Source: Cricetomys ansorgei (lineage: Eukaryota; Chordata; Mammalia; Rodentia; Nesomyidae). Taken from it: 64,000 nt of DNA. The stretch lies in NCBI GenBank assembly GCA_026225945.1, contig JAMJFZ010001868.1, positions 7,470,001 through 7,534,000 on the forward strand, written 5' to 3'. Positions 23,400 to 34,561 of this stretch are shown here, in pieces (within the stretch, counting starts at the first letter, position 1; each line of letters starts with the position of its first letter). The translations under genes were made by a program, and so were the position numbers. Below the pieces are notes generated by a model that was not told the DNA's origin, ran no database searches, and saw only the letters and a list, made by a program, of their open reading frames with translations.

Positions 23400-24840
23400 A
23401 TTATTAGTGTTACATATCTATATTATCTCTATATTATCTCTATCATCTATATCTATATGTGTATACTATACAGCTAGAATCTATTTAGTGTTGCTCATGT
23501 GCACATGTTTATAGGGCTGACCTATTGAGACTGGGTAATCAACTAATCATGGAACTCGTCCTTGGAAAAGAATTGATTCCAATTCCTGGAAGCTATCGAT
23601 TGCTTTTAGGTCTTCATCTAGGTGTGGGTCTTTATGAAATATTCTCCTCACTATGTTGTCATGTCAACTAGTGTCATTATGCATGTCTTCTTTAGTAGCC
23701 ATATTGTTGAGATTTGTGAATGCAGCTACCCTGTCATGATTAGGGAACAATATCAAGCAATTTCCTGATCCTCTGGCTTTTACTTTTTTCTCACCCCCTC
23801 CTCCATGGCTTTCCCTGAGCATTAGGTATAGGGGCAACAGTAGGTGTATCAGTTGGGGCTGGGCACCCCATAGTCACTCAATTCATGCATTTCTACCAGT
23901 CGTGGGTTCCTGTGATAATCTCTATCTGCTGTGAGCAGAAGCTATTTCGATGAAGAGTAAGAGCTACATTTACTTGTAGGTATAAGGATAAATATTTAGA
24001 ATACTGTTAGAAATTACACTGCTTCGGAAAATGGCCACGGTAGTTTCTCTAGGTTCCAGGACCTCTTCAGCCATCAGTAGCTGGTTAGAGGTACAGCACC
24101 TTGCATGAATGCCCCTCCCCATTTAATGTTCCTTAAGTCTAACTAGACAGCTGTTGGTTATCCCCAAGTGGCACTGCTGTACCACTGGAGGTATCTTGCA
24201 AGACAGTCATTGTGGTGGTTTATAGTGTTTACACCTCTGGAGGACTATTGAAAACTCCCTTGGCAGTTTTCATAGCACCTTCAGATACTATGAGAGATAG
24301 TCTTCAGATAGAAAGCTTCCAGGCCAGTCCCAGATTCATTTCTCCAAGCCCTGTGCGTGAAGTACATGGTATCTTTAGCAAAGGGATTTTATGTTCAAGT
24401 TCTAGGAGGCAACAAAGGATAACAGCAATACCCCGCAGTGTTTTAAGAGTCTACTAGGCTCCCATGAGCAACTTGAAGGACTGTTTCCCATGCTTAACAC
24501 TCAGATTTCGTTAGTCTACGGCTCTTGTGGGGAACATTATCACCCTATGTTGTATACATTCAGTTAAACTAATGCATATATATTAACATATATATTTAAT
24601 ATTGCATGCAATTTGAAGTAGTCATATGAAATAATGATTCCCTGTGGGTTTTTCAAACATCCTTATTGTTACTTATCTCTCCTTCCTTCTCCTTCCGTAT
24701 TATCCTTCCAGTTAAAGTCCCCAATCCCACGACATTTTCCCACGTTTCTCCCTTTATTGCAGCAGTGTCCCACAATGGCCTTCTCCCCACCTGCCCTTGT
24801 GGTCGCTTTCTATGGCTATTTGGAGAATGAAGTGAGATAA
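23400..24840 (-). mobile_element. rodent L1 3' UTR region, antisense
   Basis: Plus-strand TTATAGGGCTGACCTATTG, GAACAATATCAAGCAATTTCC, TGATCCTCTGGCTTTTAC, TACTTGTAGGTATAAGGATA, AGACAGCTGTTGGTTATCCC and GAAAGCTTCCAGGCCAGTC follow, in order, the antisense of the long rodent (Lx-like) L1 3' region. The right end adds TTCAAACATCCTTATTG and CAATGGCCTTCTCCC of the same region. The start is blurred by a TATC-rich stretch at 23401-23465. No open L1 frame remains. Confidence 0.7.
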
Positions 24841-25276
24841 ATGGTTTTGAAGTGGGTGACTCAAATCCAGAATTCCTCTATGATGTTTGATATAATACAC
24901 ATTTGATAGAAGAAACTGATGAATGAATGAAATACCTACTGGAATCCAATTATTTTCATGATTTATTTGATAAGAGAAGGCCAATATTTTTTAAATAATT
25001 TAAAAAATAAGGATACCTTCTCAGCACTGAATATATCATGTGTATTAGATGGGTGTAGTTGACTGAATGGTCAGGGTTGTATCAGTCTGTCCAGATAGTT
25101 CTATATTAACCCTGGCTTAAGATAAAAAATGTATGTCCAAGTGAAAGGCACATTTTGGGGAGCCATGATATCTATCGCCAGATGAAAATAATGTTCCCTA
25201 AAGATACTGTCACTTCTCAATCCCCAGAAGCTGTGAATGTTAATTTTTAAGGTCAGGTTTTCATTTCATTGGTCAG
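24841..25276. other. non-coding sequence, no confident element
   Basis: No gene. A short phrase near 25218-25252 (CAATCCCCAGAAGCTGTGAATG) resembles part of an old LTR-type repeat but is too short to call. Confidence 0.4.
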
Positions 25277-25290
25277 AATTCCCACTGTTA

Positions 25291-25453
25291 AGCCAGACAG
25301 TGGTGATGCACACCTTTAATCCCAGCACTTGGGAGGCAGAGGCAGGCGGATCTCTGTGAGTTCCAGCCAGCCTGTCTACAGAGTGAGTTCCAGGACAGCC
25401 AGAGTTACAACAGAGACATTCTGTCTCAAAAACACTAAAAAAAAGAAAAAAAG
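25291..25453 (+). mobile_element. B1 SINE with target-site duplications
   Basis: Complete B1: AGACAGTGGTGATGCACACC, TTTAATCCCAGCACTTGGG, AGGCGGATCTCTGTGAGTTC, TACAGAGTGAGTTCCAGGAC and CAGAGTTACAACAGAGACAT with an A-rich tail. It is bracketed by AATTCCCACTGTTA at 25277-25290 and AAATCCCACTGTTTA at 25454-25468, a clear target-site duplication left by L1-mediated integration. Confidence 0.93.
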
Positions 25454-25468
25454 AAATCCCACTGTTTA

Positions 25469-25939
25469 AAGCCTGCACCCAGAACAGTGTAGGTGCCAGC
25501 AAGTGTTGACTGAAAGAACGATTTCGAGTGGGGCCCAAGGGGCATTTGTGGTGTGAAGATCTGACAAGGTCCTCAACTGAGTGTCCACACAGCTGATTGG
25601 TGTCAGCCTAGAAGTAAATGGAAAAAAGGTCTTCAGTGTCTTCTACCCCTTCAAGTTGCAACAAAAACAAAATAAAACTGAATTCAGGCTAGCACAAAAA
25701 TCAGAGAGTTTAAAGAATTGAAAAGTTCCTGGGCCCCAGTGCTAGAGCCTATGTCACTGGGGAGATTTCTGAAGTCATCTAAAGATCCTTAACAACTTAC
25801 TAATGATTAAATCATTTTGTCAAAACAACAGTGCATGGTGTTTTGGAAAATTGAGTTTTCCATGAGTGTCATTTAAAATAAATTAGCTATTTCAACAGAA
25901 TCATGGTTGCTGCAAATGGTAATGTCATATGTTTAACTT
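25469..25939. other. non-coding sequence, no repeat recognised
   Basis: No gene or repeat recognised. Confidence 0.45.
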
Positions 25940-26012
25940 AAATCACAGAAAGGCTCACTCGAGTTACTCATTTGACTTCTTTGGGCCTTAGTTGCTTCGT
26001 CTGTGGAAAGAT
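25940..26012 (+). mobile_element. possible MIR fragment
   Basis: CTTTGGGCCTTAGTTGCTTCG followed by TCTGTGGAAAG resembles the MIR phrase CTCTGAGCCTCAGTTTCCTCATCTGTAAAATG. It is short and diverged. Confidence 0.4.
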
Positions 26013-26648
26013 AATTAGCAGGCACATTATTATCATCAATGGTCTAGCAATCTGTGATTCAATCACTACAAGCTTGAAGTGTTCTGCTTCTTAGAAAATA
26101 AACAAATGCCTTGCTGCTGTAAATTTTCTTAAAAGGGCATAAAAATTCACACAATGTCAGTGAATTCTGCCTGTTATGTGGCACCTCTTATTATTGGACA
26201 ACAGACTAACTATACACAATTTTCCAAATACTATAAACCATGGCGACTGACAAAGCCAGTCATCTGGGAGACTGGATTATCTTTTCATGTTGACCAAAGA
26301 AAAAATTTAAATTCTTTGAGAACATGGACTATGCTCAGATCATACCTGAGTCATAACAGTAGTAACCACTGGCACTGTGAAACCCTATTGTGAGACTCTT
26401 ATTATAGAACAATGGAATGGTGAGGAAATTAATCACTTATATAACTCTGTTTCTGTATCTACGTTCAACTCCTCAGGGGTTCCAGTAAAAAAATTTCCAT
26501 GGCAACAAATTGATGATGGCCATAATTAGAGATAACTCATTGCATTGTATTTTTTAAAATATTAGAGCCAAAAATCTCTAGGAACTTTTGTAGACTATTT
26601 AATTCTTCTCCTAAATTGCTTAGGGGCTAGATATTATTCTTAAATGTA
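26013..26648. other. non-coding sequence, no repeat recognised
   Basis: No gene or repeat family recognised. Confidence 0.45.
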
Positions 26649-26734
26649 GAAAGGAAGGAAAGAGGGAAGAAAAGAAGGAAGGGAAGGAGGAAGGAAGGGA
26701 AGGAGGAAGGAAGGGAGGGAGGGAGGAAGGGAGA
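26649..26734 (+). repeat. (GGAA)n/(GGGA)n homopurine tract
   Basis: About 86 bp made only of A and G, with GGAA units grading into GGGA units. Long homopurine runs like this can adopt triplex structure. Confidence 0.95.
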
Positions 26735-27044
26735 AAACTGTGAATAAGATTTAGAATTCAGATTTTATCCACAGATATTAAAGTCAACTACTCTTCTCTC
26801 ACTTCTCACAGCAGCATCAGGATGGAAGTCCCTCCTCATCCTTTGAACATGTCCTACCTTAGAGCACTTAAACCAAAACTGCCCTTCTCCACTCACAACC
26901 AGCTGGGTCTTCAAGCATCATATACAAGTTTCATGACATTTTATTTCCTTGAAATCCTGAGGGACTTTTAATTGTGAATTATATTTAATTATCATTCAAT
27001 TAGGTATATCTTAGAAATTTAAATCTTCATACATTTTCAGCACG
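26735..27044. other. non-coding sequence, no repeat recognised
   Basis: Short interval without a recognised element, between the purine tract and the antisense L1. Confidence 0.45.
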
Positions 27045-27525
27045 CTTCCCAGATCCACACCTTCTTCCCTACACACCTGAATTTGCGTCTCCCTTGATTT
27101 TTTTTACCCATCAAGACCAATTTGTGCTGCCCATTTATTCTTATCTATTGCCTTCCATTAGAGCATGGTTGACTTACCAGGGTCTAAGCTCTTAAAGAAA
27201 ACTGACCCTTCCTCTCCCAGCAGCTATCAATTGTGAGTAGCCCCTTGGTTACAGGTAGGATTTCACAGCCAACTCCCCTCTCTATGCTGGGATTTGGTGT
27301 GGCTTGAGCCTGCACAGGTTTTATGCATGCTCACCACAGCTGTGAGTTCATATGAGCAGTCTCACTGCTATGCACAGAAGACACTGCTTCCTTGTGCTCA
27401 TCCACCACCTCTGGGACCACCTTTGGCTCTCAATCTTTCTGCTCCCTATTCCTTAAAGATCTCTAAGCCTTGGGAGGAAGGCTGTGATATAGATGGCCCA
27501 TTTCAAACTCCCCCTTCATATCTAC
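27045..27525 (-). mobile_element. rodent L1 3' UTR, antisense (Lx-like)
   Basis: Plus-strand CCCATCAAGACCAATTTGTG, CTGCCCATTTATTCTTATC, ATTAGAGCATGGTTGACTTAC, CAGCAGCTATCAATTGTGAG, CTATGCTGGGATTTGGTG, GGCTTGAGCCTGCACAGG and CCACCACCTCTGGGACC follow the antisense of the rodent L1 3' UTR closely and in order. The 3' tail at the left edge is truncated or decayed. It has no coding part. Confidence 0.8.
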
Positions 27526-27721
27526 ATTCGGCTACTGATACTTTAAAATGAACTTTTGTTCATGATATATGTAACTTTTCAACAAGAATTTTTGATATTT
27601 GATTAATAATTTCTAGTTTCTATGGCTTTGAGCTCTCAGTCCTTAGAAATATGTCAATTGTACTAAAATTTCGTTTCTTTCAGCTCATAATACTAGACCA
27701 ATTTCTACATACAAGATTTTG

Positions 27722-27806
27722 GTGTTAGGAGCTCAGTGGTAAAATGTTTGTCTGGTATACACAAAACCTTGATTAAATCTCTACACTGTAAACAAAAAAG
27801 TAAAAA
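27722..27806 (+). mobile_element. ID-type SINE (tRNA-derived), diverged
   Basis: GTTAGGAGCTCAGTGGTAAAA, TGTTTGTCTGGTATACACAA and ACCTTGATTAAATCTCTACAC match the ID element (TTTAGCTCAGTGGTAGAGCG ... TTGCCTAGCAAGCGCAAGG ... GGGTTCGGTCC) with a tail of A-rich sequence. The pol III A box (GCTCAGTGG) is well kept; the B box is poor. Confidence 0.75.
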
Positions 27807-29351
27807 CATTTGCACAACTGAAAAGTGGAGCGGCATGTAGTACATGTTAAAAATGATATGCTAGTTACAGTTCAGATGATTTTAAAGCTAAAATGTTTAC
27901 TTCAGGTGTATACCATATTTCAAACCTCAGATAGGAGCATACTCTCTCAAGAAATTTTCATCTAACATCATTAAACTACTCCTCAAGAATAAATTAATTC
28001 CTCTGTCTTGTTTTTCTCTGAAGTATTCACTTTGTGACTCCTAATGACTACTATGAAATATTACTTGAAGTGTGACAGAATAATAAAAATATAAGCATAG
28101 AACTTTCTCTTCGCTGCTTTTAACAGATTTCCTTGGGGGCTGATGAAATATTTTAATGAAAACTATTAAGTTGTTTATAAGAACTTGATGAAGCTTAGAC
28201 ATTCAGAGCATAATGTAGTGTTTCCTCCCTCAGAATCCTGGCAAACAACATCCTTTCCCCTCACTGTGTTCCCCAAAGTTCACAAACAAATCATCTGTTC
28301 CATTTCCTTGGCATCATTTGTCAAAAAAATAGTATACAATTTCCTACTTCTCTTATAGATTATAATACTTCGTTGCTTGCAAAGACTTTGTTGTCTTAAA
28401 CCAGAGTTACCCTAATTTAAAATATTTGAAAAGGAAGGAAAAGCCCTTTCACTCTATCAACGCCTGTGATGTGAGCATGTGTTTTGCAGTTCTGCATGCA
28501 GTCTTCCGGTCATGCACATGCCTAAGTCTGGGCATGCAGCTTGCCATCGCTCTCCTCTAATCCAGCTTCTAGGAGCAGAAAGCTGTCAGATGCTATTCCC
28601 TGCTGCACTTGCTTCTGGGGATGCCATGACAAAGCGACTGCACCCTCGTGGACTCCCAGTGGGGTCTGGAGCTGTCATTCACACTGTTCTGTCGTGTCCT
28701 TTATGACAAAACAGCTCAGTACTCAATACTTCGCCTTTAATACAGCTCTTACACACAGACCTCCACGTCTCCTGCTGTTCACAGGATCTCATCTATGCTT
28801 TCCCATGTTTGTACTAATGAGCTTTGTTCAGTCCATACCAGCCCTTCAACTCTAAAAATCCATCAGACTTTTTGGGGAAAAATATGTAGTTAGGATTTAT
28901 ATTTTCAAAGATCTCTCTAAAATACCCCATGGACTATACAAATCTAAATTCAGCATTTGGGAACTAAGAAAAGCTCTTTCAGAATACTGGAGCTGTGTTT
29001 ACATATTAGGAAAATGAAGGTCAGAAAAATTACTTCATTTATAGCTTTTGTGCCACCATTACATAAAAACTACAAGTTTAGCAATATACTTTATGCCTTC
29101 CTTGAATATTTTAGCATGCTAGCCTTACAGATGTCATATGGCACAAACCTGGCTGTGGGAATCAGTCCATGCTCTTTAACTAGCTCTGTTGCAAGGAGAT
29201 GCACTTTCAGAAAACCACACGGTTTTGTTTATTCTTAATGCAAAAAATCAACATCATAAGTAAAAATATTAGAATAGTTAAGGGAAGAGGGCGTTACTAA
29301 ATTCCATAATATTTTATCTTTTATTATTTTCAAATATCTATTTGTATTCCA
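27807..29351. other. non-coding sequence, no repeat recognised
   Basis: No gene or repeat recognised. The 28440-28860 part is somewhat richer in GC than its surroundings and has overlapping open frames of 75 and 104 codons on the plus strand, neither with a family signature. I regard them as chance frames. Confidence 0.45.
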
Positions 29352-29460
29352 ATGAGAGAAAGAAAGAATGTGAATTTGGGTGGACAGGGAGGTGGGGAGG
29401 ATCTGGGAGGAGTTGAGGGAGAAATAACTGTCATCAGAATATATTGTATGAAAAAACATA
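29352..29460 (+). mobile_element. rodent L1 3' tip, heavily 5'-truncated
   Basis: GAGAGAAAGAAAGAATGTG, TTTGGGTGGACAGGGAGG, TGGGGAGGATCTGGGAGG and CAGAATATATTGTATGAAA are the last hundred bases or so of the rodent L1 3' UTR, ending in a short A run. It is an extreme 5' truncation. Confidence 0.85.
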
Positions 29461-29578
29461 TTTCCAATTTAAAAATACTCAAAGGCAATCTAATTTTGGC
29501 AAGTTTCTATCAACAAACTCTTGTTTTAACTAAAGTATGTAAATATATAGGTTCTAAAATCTGAAAGAGTGACTGCCA

Positions 29579-30001
29579 TGGTTAGGTATGGACTATGAGC
29601 CTCCACCTACTCATACAACGCTATCTTAAAATCTGAGTCCGCAGACATTACTGGGGAAGCCAGGGGCAGTCTTTGGTTAGTAGAAGGCCCTTAAGTCATC
29701 AGGGCATGCCATTAGAACTCTGAAACTGAGACCACTGTGTGTGTGTGTGTGTGTTCTCCTTTGATTGAAAAATCTTGCTCTCCTTCTGACTTCTTGTTCA
29801 GCAATGTTTAACTTTCATATATATGTTCCCCTATCACAGTATGTCACTATCTACTGCCTTTGCCAGAGGCTGAACTAATGGGCCTGTCTGATCTTGGACA
29901 TTGAACCTCTGAAATCATGAGCCAAATAGACCTTTTCTCTTCACAAAGTTTGCTGCCTCGGGCATTCCACTTTAGTGATATACAACCAACTGATATAACT
30001 A
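29579..30001 (+). mobile_element. MaLR LTR (MST/MT/ORR1-like)
   Basis: Starts near TGGTTAGGTATGGACTATG. It carries GCCAGAGGCTGAACTAATGG, GAACCTCTGAAATCATGAGCC, AAATAGACCTTTTCTCTTC and GCATTCCACTTTAGTGATA, and ends near ACCAACTGATATAAC, the usual order in MaLR LTRs (polyadenylation-type AATARA just before the end). A GT run at 29737-29753 lies inside. The exact subfamily is not determined. Confidence 0.65.
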
Positions 30002-30589
30002 TGTAAAGTCTTACAAACCTGAGAAAGGTTTGTTAACATCTTCTATGAAAAGGACTAAAATACACTCCTTTCCTATCCCAATTCTTTCTCCAAGAAAGAG
30101 AAACATGACCTAAGCTTCAGCTGTGGTGGTAAGACTTTTAGAATCATTGATTAAGGATATACACCTATCATCAGTAATCTAATTTGCGGCTTCTGTGTAT
30201 TCTAATTATCTAATATAGCTACTGCTTCATTTTGAGTTATTTATCTTGTTTTCAGAAATTTTTAGCTTTTAATTAAGGTCTGGCACACACACTGTTAACT
30301 GCATTTGCATAACATAGTCAATGGTAGATTTCTCTTTGGTACAGCTGTTCAAATGTGTATGTGCATGCATCCACATCTCAAGTGGAAACACCGAGTATTT
30401 TCAGCATCTCACAGGGCTCATTGAAGCCTTCGAGAATAGATTTTACCTCAAGAAGTGACCACTCTTGATTTCCAACACCACATATTTTCTTTGTCTTTGA
30501 ACTTAACATATACGGCATCTTACAACCTAACTTTAGTGTGTTTTCTTCTGACTCAGTTTATCATTGTGGAGGGCCTTCATATTGTTGGC
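30002..30589. other. non-coding sequence, no repeat recognised
   Basis: No gene or confident repeat recognised. Confidence 0.45.
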
Positions 30590-30765
30590 ATACTTACAAT
30601 GCATTGTAACCATCCATTTTCCTATAGTAAATGTTTGGGTTACTTCCACTTTGGATAATTATGAATACATTTACCTGTGAATGTCTTCTCTATACTTTCT
30701 TACTCACACCTCAAGTATATGTATTTAAGATACGCTTTGGGGTAAAATGGCTCCGATGAAGTCTG
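30590..30765 (-). mobile_element. possible ancient L1M fragment, antisense
   Basis: GTTTGGGTTACTTCCACTTTG, GATAATTATGAATACATTTAC and GTATATGTATTTAAGATACG resemble the antisense L1M text (TTTAGGTTGTTTCCACTTTT ... CTATTATGAATAATGCTGC ... GGGTATATACCTAGGAG). It is diverged. Confidence 0.5.
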
Positions 30766-33687
30766 TATTTAATTGGATTTACTGAGATGTTTTAGAAGGG
30801 AAATTTATATACATAAACAAGAGGCCTGTCCAGTCACTGCCAGGTCCCATCTGTCCTGTGGAATCTTCTTTTTTTTCTCCAGTTTGGGTTTCTATCTCCT
30901 AGCACTCAGGAATAAGGGCACGGATATACCTGTCCACATATCTACTCAGTGGCAAGGTCACCTCAAAGTCAAAATGAGTGGTTGTTTTCCACTTTCCCAG
31001 TTTGCAGAGTGGATGCAGTCTTCTGCTCACAAGTCTTCCCCAGGCTGGCTGGCACCGGCCCTGCCTCCGTGCTCCGGAGCTGCTGCAGGACAAGCTAATC
31101 ATCCTGACTCACAGTGCATAGCCACAGGGCACAGCGTTTAGGCCAAGGCAATCATCTGTGTACCCTTCCACTGCAAAGATCTCTCTCTTTCTTGTATTTC
31201 ACTTAATAAAATTAGTCACCGCATACGGTGGATTAGCAGCAGCAGCTCAGTCTCCTTGGATTTGCATAAAATTATTCTCAGTGGAGAAATCAAGGAAGAT
31301 TTGCTCAGTCCCTGGCCTTGTTAGGAATGCCTGTCATCTACCCTGTCCCTCAGCCTGAATAGTATGTTTGTGATTATTTATTATTCATAATGATTTGTCC
31401 CATTTTGCAGGCAGCTAGCTACTTAGATACAATTTCTAGACTGTTCTGTTGTTGGCGTTGTTTTGTCTTTTTCTGAGCTACTCCCATGTGTGAGAGAAGG
31501 AGCAAAGGAATAAAAGATGAGAATTGGGATAAATGAGCTAACATATCAAAATCCTGACAGATTATAAGCACGGATCTAAGACCCTACTGTTACCAAGGTG
31601 ATGATGAAGACAGGACTGAGAGAGATAAGAGTTGTCTCCAAACAGACTACGCCTACCTAAAACAGAGCTTTCCAAGAGTGGCGTGTGTGTGACCTTGATT
31701 AAAGGTCTACAACATTTTCTTCAGACACCTATAGCAATCTATAGATGCTGCAATAGGCATTCTCCAGGTGCCTATACCCCACGGGAAGAATAAGCAGGGG
31801 ATGGCCACATACCTTCTCTGGGTTCTGTAGCTCCCTACACCTCTGCATCCCACAGTGGGAGGAGCTGAACCTAGATATACCAAGAACTAGAAAGAGAATA
31901 TTTTTCCTTTCACAGTCATGGAGCATGTGCGGAGTTAGAAATAATTAGAATAATGTTAAGTGTCTCTTTCTGTGTGTAACAATACTAACAAACCAATAGG
32001 GGATTAGTGCAGGAACACATGGATAGAGCAATAAATTTTGTCCATAGTGGCATTTAAGAATCTCGGCTCTCTTTACTGTTGTCCCTGTTACTGTCCCATC
32101 TTCTTCTCTTTCTTCTCATCCCCTGCTGGTTTCTTCCCTCACAGCTTCCAATCCCTTTACAAGAGAAGCGTAAATTGCACTTGTTTATTAAAATGGCCTG
32201 TGAGACTAGACTGAGCCACAGAAAATCCACATCTAGAGGAGCTAGCCTTTATTCAAATAATGAATCAGCATTCCTCATTTTCCTTGCATATCAGCCTCAG
32301 AATTTCACAGTTCAGAAAACTTTGGTCATTCCTTTGGCTCTGCTGTGTCATATAAACTATACAGGTTATTTTTCAAGTGAGAAGGAAAAGTCTATATGTG
32401 TGATTCATGTGGTCGATAGCAACACCACAACTTCACGTTAAAAATAAAAACTTTAAATGCTACCTTGTCTTAGAGGAAAGGTGTCTAAGTGTTGTAGGCT
32501 GGGATATTGTATTGGGTATTTTCCTTCAGATCACTTTAAGCATTATTTCAGCCTTATTTAAGCATATTGGCTGGCTGAAATAATCATTGTGTGTTAATGC
32601 TGGCAAATAAGAAGAGTGGCCTCTATGGCCTTTCCCACACTACAGGGGAGTGAGAACAGAAGGTGTTCTTTCTTGCAACCCTGGTAGGCTGCCATACCTG
32701 CAATGGTCCCACGTTCACCCACTGTGGACTCTCATCTTGCATCTCCCCTGGGAGATCGTCCTTCTATAGCCTGTGCTCTGTCCTTACTAGAATATAAACA
32801 AATACTACCTTCTCTTCTTTTCTACCTCTGAATCATATTCCTCTTCACAAGGCTCAGATCTTCCACCAGAAGAAAGCTCAGCAATGCTCACTCAGAGATG
32901 CTCAGTGTTCCCTAAACTCTACCTGAACTATAAAGACACATTCGTGTTTGCAGAAGTTTCTCATCTGACTTTTTAAGAATTATAACTCTAATATTCTCTG
33001 TGACATGTATAATATCCTGATATAGATATATATCAGTTGGCAATGTTTTTATTCAGATAGCCTATCAGTTCTGCTTTATGAATTCTAAGTTTATAGTCAC
33101 TCAGGAAAAGAAAAAGAGATATTGATGTAAATCATATACATCATGTAAAATAGCCATCAACAAAAGTGGCGTTTTCCTTGTACCATAGTAAACATTTTAG
33201 AGACTCTGGATATCAGGGATAGACTGAGGAAGAGGATCTTTAGAAAAGGAGAGGGAGTTGAGTGCTTGCTTGCTAGAGGATAACCGGTAATGGCACAATC
33301 AGCAGCATGGCATACATACATTGCCCTGTGAACTTGACAGGAGTCTTCAGTTCCCCACAGGAAAGCAGTCTGTCTATTCAAATCAAGATTAAATGACTCT
33401 CCAATGCCTAGACAATCTTCTGTCCAGTGTTTGCCACTTCATATCTGTACTTAAGAGAATGAGAATTGTCTCCTTTATTGTGGTCATTTTTTGTTTAGAA
33501 CAGACAGAGGCCCATGCAAACATTCTGAAGAACACCTAAGCTAATGCTTGACTTGACTATAACTGTACATAGTGCTGTTTTTAAAACTCCTTGCCACATC
33601 TACATATTACTTTTCGTTAATAAGATAAAAAGATTTTTGACATTTAGTTGTAGAAACTCAAAACCAAAAACAGCAAGCATTCTTATT
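30766..33687. other. non-coding sequence, no repeat recognised
   Basis: No gene or repeat recognised in this long interval. A patch at about 31020-31100 is GC-rich but too short and CpG-poor for an island. An imperfect inverted pair, ATTATTTCAGCC at 32542-32553 and GGCTGAAATAAT at 32573-32584, forms a 12-bp stem with a 19-nt loop. Confidence 0.45.
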
Positions 33688-33880
33688 GTACTTAGCACGT
33701 TCTAGGCATTGTACTCTTTGCTTTTCATACAGACGTGATAGCCAGATAATCCTCACATCTTCCATAAGAAGTAGAAACACTCCTTACCCTCGTTTTACAC
33801 ATCACCAAAGTCATCCACAAAGAGTTGAATACTTTGCTCAAGGCCTCGCCTCTGGGAACTGGATGGTGATTGGGAAAAGA
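33688..33880 (+). mobile_element. MIR SINE
   Basis: TAGCACGTTCTAGGCATTG, ATAATCCTCACATCTTCC, CCTCGTTTTACACATCACC and GAATACTTTGCTCAAGGCC follow the MIR core in order (CACTGTTCTAGGCACT ... TTAATCCTCACAACAACCC ... CCATTTTACAGATGAGG ... TAACTTGCCCAAGGTC). An old, mammalian-wide tRNA-derived SINE. Confidence 0.75.
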
Positions 33881-33951
33881 GCTATGTGCCTTCCATTCAA
33901 GAGCTCTTGAATGAAAAGATTTATATGTAGCAAGATATTGAGAAGGAAAAA

Positions 33952-34097
33952 GCTGGACATGGTGGCGCATGCTTTAATTCCAGCAGTAAGGAGGTGTAGG
34001 AAGGTGGATCTCTGAGTTTGAGGCCAGCCTGGTCCACAGAGTAAGTTTCAAGACAGTAAGGGATATGCAGAAAAACCATGTCTCAAAAGAAAAAAAT
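33952..34097 (+). mobile_element. B1 SINE, diverged
   Basis: AGCTGGACATGGTGGCGCATG, CTTTAATTCCAGCAGTAAGG, GGTGGATCTCTGAGTTTGAG, GCCAGCCTGGTCCACAGAG and AACCATGTCTCAAAAG. Full length but with many substitutions. It keeps CTCTGAGTT rather than the CTCTGTGAGTT of the other copies, so it may belong to an older subfamily. Confidence 0.9.
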
Positions 34098-34312
34098 TAC
34101 TGAGGAAGGGCTGAGTGGTTTTTCTCTAGGTTGACATGAGGCATTAAACAAGGAAGGAAAGATTAATAGCTGTTTATGTCTACAGAGAAACTTACTGTGA
34201 ATTCATTAGTTCTTGGTAAAACAGAAAGAAATCGAGTTTTAGGTTTAAAAGAAATTGGATACCAATAGAAGAACCTTAGAATGGTAACCTTGGGGTTACC
34301 AAAGTAACTTTA

Positions 34313-34547
34313 GGGGACTAGAAAGATGGCTCAGCGGATAAGCACACTGACTGCTCTTCTAGAGAACCCAGGATTGATTCCCAGTACCAACACAGTTGCT
34401 CATAACTGCTTATAACTCTAACTCCAGGGGATCCATTGCCCTGTTCTGACCTTCATGGGCACTAGGCATTCATGTTCTGCACATACATGCATGCAGGCAA
34501 AAATTCATAAACAAAATAAAATAAATTATAAATTTAAAGGAATATTT
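34313..34547 (+). mobile_element. B3-type SINE
   Basis: GGGGACTAGAAAGATGGCTC, AGCGGATAAGCACACTGACTG, CTCTTCTAGAGAACCCAGG, CTCTAACTCCAGGGGATCC, ATACATGCATGCAGGCAAAA and an AAATAAAATAAATT tail match the B3 consensus. The A box (GATGGCTCAGCGG) is well kept. The flanks CCAAAGTAACTTT before and CCAAAATAACTTT after (34548 onward) look like the target-site duplication. Confidence 0.88.
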
Positions 34548-34561
34548 CCAAAATAACTTTG

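Noticed and set aside
23091..23477. 128-codon open frame, the longest in the window
   Set aside because: It overlaps a MIR-like part and TATC-rich DNA, has no recognisable domain, and a frame of this size is expected by chance.
25218..25252. Fragment like an old LTR-type repeat
   Set aside because: Too short to separate from chance.
28479..28855. Overlapping 75- and 104-codon frames in GC-richer sequence
   Set aside because: Two frames of the same strand overlap, neither resembles a known protein, and there is no promoter or polyadenylation arrangement.
31010..31110. GC-rich patch as a CpG island
   Set aside because: Under 100 bp with few CpG dinucleotides; below any usual island threshold.
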